Origin: Merdicola sp963557785 | GTDB taxonomy: Bacteria; Bacillota; Clostridia; TANB77; CAG-508 | Reading direction: 5' to 3' | DNA: 62,625 bases | Assembly (NCBI GenBank): GCA_963557785.1 | Contig: CAUWBF010000010.1 | Span: forward strand, 1-62,625 | Shown: positions 18,964 to 30,900 of the stretch, piece by piece | Layout of the letters: each line of letters starts with the position of its first letter | How positions within the stretch are numbered: the first letter of the stretch is position 1 | Translations under genes and position numbers: made by a program | The notes under the pieces: generated by a model | The model's database searches: none | Told to the model about the DNA's origin: nothing | Seen by the model: only the letters and a program-made list of their open reading frames with translations

Positions 18964-21900
18964 TTATCTTTTATATACATTAATTCGCTGAGAAGGGGAT
19001 ACGCCTTTAATATTAAGCGCATCTCCAATACGACTTAATGTCTTATCTGAAATCATATCGCCATAGCTTTCTAGCTTCTTCATAATATCTTTGTCAACAT
19101 TTCCTTCTATGTTAATATTAGTATTATTAACTAATTCAATATTAGAAGAATTATTGACACTCTTTAAGTTGTCACCTAAAGATGGAGCAGAGCGATAAGC
19201 TTTGATTAATGAATCAGATATTTTAATTTGTTCTGAAAGACGTTTCTGGTCAGCAGTACTTAATACCAGTTCATCGTTGGTCAATAAAGCAAATCTTTCG
19301 TTTTGTTTAACTGAAGACTTATCCCCAACAAAACCAGTTTTTAAACCAGTATGTTTCTTGACAACAGGAACTTTTCCACCAGTGTCTTTCTCTTTTGTAG
19401 CATCTCTAAGCAATTTAGCAATCGAAGCAATATCTTTATTGTATTTATTCAACAATTCACTTAATTGCTTCCAATAATCATCAACGGTATCCTTTAGACC
19501 ATCGCCATGTTTCATGTTATATTGCAACAAGCGGTCTAATAGATTGTTAGTTTCTTTATTGTCTATTTGCTCAAAGACTTTATCAAGAACAGCTTTTTGA
19601 TCGTCCAACCATTCTTGAATTTTTTCTATTTGTTTTTCAACAAGCTCACTATACTTTTCACTTTGCTTGTCAAGGTTGTCTTGAGTTTGTGAAATAGTTT
19701 CATCTCGTATAGTTTTGTCTTGTTCTTTAATTAATTCGTTTAACTCTTCAAGAGCTTTATTATATTTAGCTTTACCTGCACGAGAAGTATCACGAGACAA
19801 CATGTCTACTTCAGCTTGCTTTTTAGCAATCTTAGTAGCTAAGTCCGCCATATCTTCTTGGAAAGATAATTCTTTCTGAGTTAATTCTAAAGCTTCTTTT
19901 TTCTTATTGATGATTTCTTGATATTTGTCAACACTCTTTTCAAGAGCTTCGATTCTATCTTCGGCTTCTTGACGTAGCATATTTTCGACCATATCAGTAA
20001 TTTCATCTAAGTGGTCTTTTTCATTATTATAGACTTCATCTTGTGCTTGCTTAATTTGACGTTCAAGTTCCATCCATAATCTTTCGTAATCTTTAGTTTT
20101 TAGTTTACCACTCTTATAATAATTATTAAGTTGTACCTGTATAGCCTTTAGGTCTGTTACCGCATTTTGACCTGGCGCCCAAGCATCAAATAAATCTTTA
20201 TCATCTATTTTCTGCTGAGCTTCGTCAATATAACGCTCAATAGCTTCAAGATAGTTAGAGTACATATTTTTTAAAGCTTCAGCGTTTTCATCTTTAAGAC
20301 CTTTGTTACTTAAATATTTTTTACGAAGCTTATCTGACTTAGTATAATACTTGTCGGCAGATATTAACCCTTCTTCAATTTGCTCGTCTAGCTTTTGCTG
20401 ATAATGGTCATAAGCAGACTTTGCAGCTCTAAGCATCTCTTCTTCATGCTGTCTCCACTCGTCTCCGTAACCTTTTCTACCTTTATAATACTTCTTACCT
20501 AACTTATCTAAAGATTTGTAATATGTACTATAAGATATTTTACCCATTTCAAGATTATGGTCTAAAAGTCCTTTTTCATAATTATAAGCATCAATCCAAG
20601 CTTTCTTTTGGTCTTCAAGAGATTCGCGAATTTCCTTGCCCATTCCCTTACGACCTTTTAGATGCTTCTTATATAAGGCAACAAGCTTCTTATAATAAGT
20701 CTTTTCAGAAATATAGCCCATTTCTAGCTGATAATCTAAAATGTCTTTAGCATTATCATAAGCAGAAGCTTTCTTTTCATTAGCTTTCTTTTGGGCTTTG
20801 CTTAATTTAGAAGTTTTCTTTTTAGTAGTCTTCTTTTTCTTCTTCTTCTTTTTCTTTTTGGAATCATCAGAGCCACTATGAGTAGAGCTTAAATTACCAA
20901 AAGCCATAGAACCGAATACTTGATGACTGCTTCGTCCAGCTAAAATTCGTCTTGTTTCATCAGCAGGGTAGACCACGTCTCCCTTATCTAAATGAACAAT
21001 TTCAGGACTGTATTGTCCAGCTAAATAAGCATATCCTTTACGACTAGACCAAACTAATTCTTGTCCTAATTCTCCAACAAGAGTTTGACCAGATTCATAT
21101 TTACTAGCTCTAGGTTTTAACCCCTGCCAATTTAGACCATTAGCGGCAGAACCATAAACAGGATTTTTACCACGTCTACGACCTTGCGTACCATGAGCGG
21201 TCCCTTTCTTGCCTTTCTTTTTGCCACCACCGCCACCACTACCATTAATGTATCTTAAAGCCTTTTTAACGGCATCAATAGCTGTACGAGCACCGCTTGT
21301 TAAAGTACCAGAAATAGAGAAGTGAGCAACGGAGCCATGAAGAGTTCCTAATCCTTTCTTTACTGCACTAATAGCAGTTAAAGCATTTTTATTATTAGCT
21401 TTAATATCAGAAGTAGAAGAGGTTTTATCTAGTTCGCCTATCTTGCCTTTACTGTATTTATATTTGTTGCCAATATCATCAGCGTCGGCACTAAAAATAC
21501 AAGTAGCAGTGTCTCCATCTATTTCATAAAGTTTACCTTCGATTAACTTAATATTATCTTTATCTTTAGATTCCACAATAGCTCTAACAGCTGTTTGAAC
21601 CTCTGGAGGAAGTTCTGCTAATGCATCTTCATATTCATCAAGTCTACCTTGATCGAATAATGTTTGGATTCTAACTACTTTCTCTTCTTCGATGCCTAAC
21701 CCTTTAAGGATATCATCTTTATTTTTTATACCATCTATTTTGATAGCCGCCTTAATATAGATTTCATCTTCATTGAATGTAGCTAGTATTTGGTCAAGAT
21801 ATTCTTTTTGTTGTGCTATATGTTTTTTTTGAGCATCTGTTATAGTAGGGTCTTTTTCTAGCTCATTTAGCTCTTCACGTCTTTCCTTGATAATATCAAG

Positions 21901-24900
21901 CTGTTTTAAATATTCTTGATAGCTTTTAGAGTCGTTAGGATTTTTTCTAAAATTATCTTGCGCTCTTTGAGCGGCATCAATAGCTCCACCAACCTCATGG
22001 TCAACATCGCCACCATTTTGTAGAATAATTTTGTCAAGCTTACTAGAGATCCCTTTTAATTCATTTGTACTTTCATTAACAGCTCCAACAGTAGGGTCTG
22101 TAGTTTTGTTAAGTTCAGCTTGAATTTCAGTAATTCTCTTTTGAGCTCCTTTTTCTGAGTTTAACTCAGTATCTACTACTCCTTTAGTAGTAAACAAGTT
22201 CTTCTTGTTACCTGCGTCAGTAATTTGCGTCCACATAGCTTGGATATCTTCGGTAGTCGCTCCCATTTGATTCATTTGAGTAACCATGTTCTCAAAGTCA
22301 AACGTGTTGTTTTCCTCATTAAAGATACCTTCCATATCTTTAAGAGCCGCCAAAGATTCTTCTAAATTAGTGAAGTTAACAATTTTAATCTTGCCAGACT
22401 TTTCAAGTTCGTCTTTCTTCTTAGCAATTTCTTTCATAGAAAGACCAGCTTCACGACCATCTTTTACAAGTTGTTGCCATGAATAATAGCCTAAGTCTGA
22501 ATTAGACATACTTTTTACATATTCGTCAGATTGCCTCATAGAGTTTTCAAGTTCAGCGATATTATTAAACTCCAATCCTCCGAACTGTCTAGCGTTATCG
22601 ACCATGCTAACAAGATATTCTTTTGATACACCTAATATATCAGCTACTTGCTGATAGTACCTTGGATCAATATTAAGGTCGCCAGTCTTTGTATTGACCA
22701 TACCTTTTTTGATTTTGTTGATCTTGTCAGCGTTTGCTTGTAATTGACTATCAAGATAACTACTTGTTTTGTCACCAGCAGTAAATCCGCCACCGTCTTT
22801 AATCTCTTTGATTTTAGCTTTAACCTTATCAAGGTTGTAATCTAGTTCTTCAAGCTTCTTAGTGCCAAGTATTCTTTCAGCACCATCCCAGAAAGTATTA
22901 GAACCTTCACCTTTAGCGTTTAGTCCTTCAAATATACTGTCGTATATCTTCTTGTATCCTTGAATGGCAGTAGTGTAGTCTGGTAAACCAGCTACTTGCT
23001 CATGTTGTTCCCATTGAGTTCGAGCAGCATCTAAACCAACATCAGTACCTTTTAATGAATCTACAACAGATAACCTACGAGAATAATCTTCGTAACTATT
23101 AGCAATTTCATTTAAAGCTGATGCGATTTCTGGAGCAGATTCTTTGTATTGGTTGGCTAAATTCTTAATGCTTGTAACTTGAGATTTAACTTGCGCATCA
23201 TAAGCATCAAGAGCACCTTCTGAAAAGTCGCTATTTTGTAATTTTTCTTTAGCCTTCTCTAAAGCTTCAATCTCATCCTCTATACCTATTTTGCCAGAAA
23301 ATTCGCCAGTATTATTCAGGATTTGATTCATAGCTTCAGTATAAGATTTAGCTCTCGCTTGCATTTCTTCAAAAGTTAAATCAGTATTAGAAGCGATACT
23401 TTCCAAACCTTTTTTATACTGAACTATATGCTCATCTGATATTAGGTCTTTCAACCCTACGCCGCCATATTCAGTTGCTGTTGACACATAAGTATGAAGA
23501 TAGTTAACCATATCTTGCTGTTCTTTTTGTAACACATCGTACTTAGTTTGGACTTCGCTCCATTTAGTTAACTCTTCTTTATATTGATCGGAATTCTTAC
23601 CATACTCATCAGCAACCTTAGCTAAACTTTCGTGTCTGCGGTCTAAAGAATACTTTAGCTTTTCAACAGGAGTTAAATCTCCTTGTTCTTTTTCTATCTT
23701 TTTAAGATAGTCATAAGTTTCTTTGTCCAGACCTTTGTTGCTATCAATATTGCCGATAGTGCCTTTAGTGTCAGCAGATTTAGAATATTTATCAAAGAGT
23801 TGGTTTATTTCTCTGAGTTGTTTTTCTTGTTTAGCTTTAAATCCTTTGTATATCTTTTCGCCATTTTCAACGCTAAGATATTCTTTAGTAGCTAAACCAA
23901 CAGCCTCTTTTTGAAGCTTAATAGACTCAGCAATAGCGGTGTTTTTATCAAGAATAGCTTGCCCTTCGGCAGTGTATCCTTTTACTAATTCAGGGTTGAT
24001 AGCCACTAATTCATTTACAATATCATTGTATCTTTCATACTGTTCGGCTGATAGCCCAATATTGCGTCCGTTTTCATCAACACCTTGAGACAAAGTGTTA
24101 AATTCTGTAGCTACCGATTTAATCTTGGAAGTGTTCTCGGTGATTTCATTCATGGTATTGTTGTAATCATTAACAACAGCTTCCATAGATTCAATCTTTT
24201 CAGCGGAAGTTTCAATCATTTTATCTGCCGCCCACATAATACCTTGTAATGCTAAATCAAATGCTACTGTAGCTCCGATATTCTTTACTAGATTTTTAGC
24301 ACTTTCTCCAACAGAATCCCAAGCAGAAGTCATACCTTGCTTAGCTTCAGCAGAAGCTTTGGAAGCTTTATTAGTAGCATTATTTACACCATCTATACTC
24401 TTAGTAACATTATTAGCTTTTTCACCGACTTCAGCAAATCCATCTTTTAAGCCATCAACATTCTTGCCGTCCAAATTCTGTAAAGATTGGTCTAATTCGG
24501 CTATATTATTTCTAACATCCTTGCCAAGATCAACAGTATCACCTCTACGATTTTTAACTTTCTGTTTACTAATCTTAGAAGTAGTACCTCTCATATCTTG
24601 CATAGCTTCTAAGGTTTTTTTTCTTTCTTTATCGAAAGCATCCTGTAAATCTTGTTGAGCTGCTTCAAATTGTTGCCTTTGGATATTTAAGCTTTCTAGT
24701 TCGCTTCGCTTCCCTTTGTTTAATTTTTTCTTTTTACCACCTTTAGTGTATTTTATTTTGTTCTTCTTAGCTTCAATATCTCTAATAGATTTATCCATAT
24801 CAACTATACTTTCAGCTGTATCGGATAATTTTTGAAGTCTTTCGTTGAATATATTATTTTGTGAAGTTAAATCTTTACTATGCTGTTTAACTTCTTTTAA

Positions 24901-27900
24901 TGCTTTTCTTTGTTTGCCTAAGCCACTTCTAATGATGTCGCCTTTACTAGATTTAGACTGTTTACTTTTTTCGCCATTTAGAATTCTTTCTCTATCCTTA
25001 GTAATATCGTCAGCATTTTGTTTTAGATCGTTTTTATATTGAATAAATTCATCACGACCTTCTTCAAGGTCTTTATTCCATTTAGAAGCTTCCCAATCCA
25101 TAGTAGTATCAAGACCTTGAGCTCCAAAAACGCCTCTATATGCTTTGTTGTTTTCGTCTTCAATTAAAGCTATTCTAGCATTTTCATTATTTATTTTAGC
25201 TTCTTCATATTTAGACCTAGCTTCATCATATTTAGGGCTTTTAGCGTCTAGTTTATTTAAATCCTGTTTTGCTTGATAAACTTCGTCAACAGTATTTATG
25301 TAACTCTGCCAAGATTTTTTACTTTGCTCAATAGATTTAACTTCTTTCTCTATAGCAAGCTCTTTTCGTTTAGAATTGGCGTTAAAGATGTTAGCGTAAA
25401 CACCTTCTGTTTTACCATCAACCTCACGCTCACCAACCTTTTGGAATGGTAAGAATTTAAATCCTGGACTTTTAGCAGCTAGCACACCTACTATAGTAGT
25501 TATTACAGTAGATAAACCGCCAGCTACGCTTGTTATTTTTTCAAATAATGATAGTATTTGTGTTAACCCGCTAACAACTAATTTTACCCCTTCACTGTCT
25601 AAAATAGAAGTTGACAACGATTGGAATGTAGCTGTAAATTGTTTTAGTTTTCCACCAATACTATCTAGAACCTTTTCATTTTCGGCTAGAGCAGACCCAC
25701 TAGAATTCTTAGCTGTCTCATATGCTTGTTCGGCAACAGAGAAGTCATCTAGTAAAGCCGCACCTATATTAGCTTCATTATGTTAAGTATAGTTCGCAAC
25801 ACTATACTGATAAATATTTATCCTTATGCTTTCACATAAGTTCAGACTATTTCTTCACCTTTCTACAAAGTAGGGAAGGGGATACCTTTTCGAATGTCAT
25901 TAGCTTACATTCTACGAGTTGACATAACTCTAGTCGTTGAACCTTCTCCATATGATAAACACTTAGGAGCTTGGCTGCATGAACACCCAATCTTCATACT
26001 TTTCAATCCATCATATAGTAGTTTCCTCTATATTGTGGCTATAAAGCTTTAGGGGTTACCTGCAATTAGATATCTTTTACGATATATATTTCTATATACC
26101 GAGACAAGTTATTTGTCTCTTACCGAAAAGTAGTTCTAATACGTTGCATTATATTAATCTTAGTCATAAGCTAAGACTATTGTTTTAAAACAATACTCAT
26201 ACTTTCATATGAGAGTAGACTATTTCTTCACCTTCAACTTTACTTGTTAAGGGTAGACCGTTTCCATTTAAGGGATTTTCACCCACAGCTTAATTTCTGC
26301 CGTACTGGTATTGCTTATATAAGCCTAGCCATAGTCGTTTGACACATTCCTATTCGGAACTTCGCACCCAAACTCCCATTGTTTCTGCACTTAGGATTTT
26401 GTCCATATACAATCTCAACTATTGTTTCGTTTTCACTAGCGTTCATATTAGCATATTTCATCCAATATTGTAGCTGTTGAGCTTTAGGGTTTACTGGGTT
26501 TAGGTCTATTCTTTATGCATATTTCTATACATTCAAGCCAACATTAGCTTGCGATACATCGTTCATTTGATGCCAAACTTCAGATATATCTTTTAACATA
26601 TCATAAGTACTCTTATAAGTGTTGTTGTCTTTCATTATGTCAACACCAGTAAGAGCGTGCATTTCTTCTCTTAGTTTAGATACAGATGATGCCATGCCTT
26701 CAGTGTCCATACCTGCTGCTTCTACCATTTGTTACTCTCTTCAAAGAAGAGGGACGAGTCATTTCTGCTCGTCTCTGCAATTTCATTATTAGATTATATT
26801 TGCAGTGCAGACCATACCTTTATCTGTAGTATTACAGATAGTTAGCGTATGAAATATAATCACTTATATCTCTGTGGTCGTTACGGGACTTTTGAATAAA
26901 TCAAACATTACCCACGGTATTGTCTATCTCTAGAGTTTCACCGTTTTGAGCTAACTGTTTACCTATATGTCGCCATATAGGGGAGCAATATTTTACTCTG
27001 ATTTAGAGCTACGCAGTCTCATGGACATTCATATATATTTAGTATGCTCGCAACACATACTGATAAATTAATTTATCCTTATATTTTCATATAAGATTAG
27101 ACTATTTCTTATCCCTCTCTAAAATAGAGTAGGGTTATACCTTTTCCATTTAAGGGCTAACACCCACACCATTAGCTTGTGCTGTACTCTCCGACTGGAG
27201 ATAGTCGTTTGACCTACCTCTGTTCGAGGCTTGGCGACCAAACATCCATTGTTACGATACTTAGGTTTTTGACCATATATCATCCTAATTGTTGTTTTAC
27301 TTTCGTTACATTCATGCCAGCATATTTCATCCGCATTGTAGTAATTAGGCTTTAGGAGTTACTGGTTTTAGATATATTCTTAGTGCATATTACTATACAC
27401 AAAGACAACGATTTGTCTTCAAGGCTGTCAATCTGTTACTTTCTCTTATGTCGTATAAGATACTGACCATCACAAGATGGCGATAAGGACTTTCATCCTT
27501 ATTCTGTGATTTCATTATTCGAGGTTTATAGTCACAGTTCGGACTGTATATTCACCCTCTCTAAGTAGAGTAGGGGAGTAGCAGAACTTCTCATATTACT
27601 ATGAAAAGTATAACAGTCTCTGAGGATCTGAATTATAATTGATTTTATTGTTTAATATTAACTTAATTTTATCTTTATTCCAAAACGGGATTCTGACTAA
27701 TTGTATGTTTTTAGTTTTACAATACTCATTCTTTATTAGGTCTCTCGCCATGCATTTATAGAATTCTTCTTTTGCGGCTTCTTTAGATTTGCCGTCAAAT
27801 CGTATAGGCTTAAAATGCTGTTCTCCGTCATATTCAACGCACATATTAAAATCTGGTAAATAAAAATCAAATTTTAATGGCAGATTGAATTTGCAATCAT

Positions 27901-30900
27901 CAAACGTATGTTGAAATATATAAAAAATATTACGATTCGACAACCATTTAGAAATAATTCTTTCTCCGTGGCTTGCTGTGGTTGCCTCTATTTTGCATTT
28001 TGGACATACCGTATAGTTTGCAAATAAAGAGCGAGGAGTGCTATAAAATTCTATATTATGTTTAATACATTTACATTTGATTTTTTTGTGATATCCGCTA
28101 TATTCGTCGATAATTTCAACATCTTTGCGTATTTGTATTAATTTTTTTTTATACTGTTCTGTTTTTAGGCTAAGTTTTTGTTTATGTTTATCTTCTGTAC
28201 ATTTTGGACAATGCGAAGTATTGTTAAGCAAATTAGAAGGGTAGGTCTCCCACTCAATATTATGTATCAAGCATTTACATTTTATTAATTTATGAGAACC
28301 AATATATTTTCCTATTACTTTTAAATGAGGCTGAACTTTCTGTAAATCTTGCTCAAACTTAGCTTGTCCTTTGAATCTTCCATGATTAATTCCTTTTACA
28401 GGGTGGCATGGTTTTGTTTTTGTATTAATAACTTTTCTCCTGTTCTTTATAATTCATTTCCTGCGTCTCATCATACCTCTATGGTTTTGACGCATACGGC
28501 TACTAACTTGCAATATATTACTATATTGTTAGGCACTTAATTTACCTACGACATCTGCCAAATTTGTTACTCTTCTTTATGTCAAAGAAGGGGAAAGTCA
28601 TTTCTGCTTTCCTCTCTAATTTCATTGTTAGGTTATAGTTAGAGTTCAGACCATATCTTCATCTTTATAAGACGGTTGGCGTACGAAATGTAATCACTCA
28701 CACTTCTGTGGTCGTTGAGGGATTCTTGAATAAATCAAGCCTTACCCACAGGATTGTCTACCTCTAGAGTTCCCCTGTTTTAAGCCAACTGTTTACCTAC
28801 ATATCACTACATAGGGGGACAACAGTTTATCCTGTACTATCGTTTGTGCACCTGTAAATAGACCAATAGTTTGGTCTAAGTCATTACCAGCAGCATACAT
28901 AGCGGCTGCTGAACGCTTAATTCCTTCGCCTATATCTCCTGAAGATGTGGCAAAAGAGTTTGAAACCTCGTTGAATTTATCTACAATACTCATTGAATCT
29001 TGCGCTTCAATGTGGAAACCCTGCATTGTAGATATTAGAGAAGCACTAGCGTCTTCCATGCTTTTGATATCATCCCCAACATTTCTATACACTAATGCGG
29101 AATCAGCTAATTTAGTTGCGTCATTCAAGTTGTATCCAAGACGACTGTACCTTTTGTTACTCTTTTTTATAAGCAATAAAAAAGGGATAGGATATTTCTA
29201 CCTATCTCTACAGTTTCATAATAATTAAGTTATATCTGTAGTGCAGACCATACCATCACCTCAATAGAGGGCGTAGCGTACCCAACATAATTACTTATGC
29301 CAGTGTGGTCGTTACGGGATTTTAATTAAATTAAATCTTACCCTCGGTATTGTCCACTTCTGGAGTTCTACCGATTTGAGCTACGTTTTCACTTCTATAT
29401 CACTATAGAAGGGGACTATCATTTAATCCGCAGTCGCTTGTATTGTTTCAACTAATGAAGCACCAATTTGTTGTGCTCTATTAGAAGCCGTAGATAAAAA
29501 TCTGTCATATGTATCAGCAGTCTCATCTGTAACCTTCTTTAATTCTGTCATAGCAGTGTCAACTTGTTTTACATTTTCAAACATTTGTCTAAATGCGTCT
29601 TGAGCATAAAAGACTGACATACCTGCCATAGACGATCTAATTCTAGCACCTAAAGTTTTGTCGAATTTACCTAAGAATTTATCAGATTCAACACCAGCTA
29701 ATCTTGCTTGCATTTTAAAGTTTTCAACTTCAGCAGCAGCTGTTTTGAAATCTGGGAAGTCTCGTTTGTTAATTCTACCTTGTAAATCAGTAGCTTGTCC
29801 TAATAACTTAGTAGACTTTAAAGCTTTCTGATAGTCTTGAATGTAGTCACTCATAGTACCAGATAAACTACCAAACTTAATATCGTCACCACGAATCTTC
29901 TTAAAATCTTTAGTAAATGTTTCTAGTTTATTTTTATTAACATTAAGTCGAGATATTTCTTCATTTAAGCCTTTAGCATCTTTTGTTAAAGACTCAAACA
30001 CATTTGTCCCTTCTTGTTTTCCAAAGCTAGTTCTTAATATACTTTTAAATTTTTCAATTTCAGCAACATTCGTAAAAGAATCTTTACCGTCAAGAGCTAA
30101 TTCTCTAGCTCTATTAATTTTGCTTATTCTAGCAAACAGCTCTTCCTGTTTCATATAAGCTTCTTGACGTAATTTTATACCTTTAGTAGCTTCGTCAAAT
30201 TGACTTTTGCCTATTGCATTAAGGTCGTCATTGTTGCCAGTAACGATACCTTTGGTATACATTTTTTCGTCACGCAAAATACGAGAATTATCCATTTCAT
30301 ATGTCTTAATTAACATACGATATTCTTGTCTGTATTTCTGCATAGCTTTACTAGCTTGCTCATATGAATTAGGTATCTTATTTAATGTCGCAATATTCTT
30401 TTTGTCAATATCAAACGATTGTTGCTTTTGTTTATTGTCTACCTTTAACTCTTCGAAACGCCTTTGAGCGTCCGCAATATTCTTTATCTCCTTAGCGTCA
30501 ACTTGCTTTAATAAGTTTTCAAAACCACTCTTAGTCCCTAATTTAGTTAAAGCTTTTTCATTAACGCCTATATAATCTTTAATTGTATTAGAAAGTTTTT
30601 GATACGCAGCATTAGCTTTATTAATTTCATTTACAGGTGCAAATTCATTAGATAAATTCTTCTGATGAGTTGCAATTGTATCGAATACCTGAATTGCTTC
30701 AGAAGCATTTTTGCGTACAGTTTCAAACAAATCATTACCAATAGAAGCAGTATACTTATCTGAATTTTTATTTATTGCATTTATGCCGTCAGCAAAATTG
30801 CCAATATATTGTTCATATTGACCTTTATTTAGGATGTGCCCATGCTTGCCAACAGTTTTAACAAAAGCCGACTCAGCTTTATTTAATGTAGCCATTACCG

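Noticed and set aside
26525..26728. Stand-alone 67-residue gene starting with ATG at 26728.
   Set aside because: It is tape-measure exon 6 plus a few intron bases; the ATG lies in the intron's 3' end and there is no ribosome-binding site.
25618..29422. Tape-measure gene treated as a decayed pseudogene or several separate genes.
   Set aside because: All seven gaps carry group I core motifs and P1 pairings, the pieces rejoin in one frame, and the internal fragments lack ribosome-binding sites.
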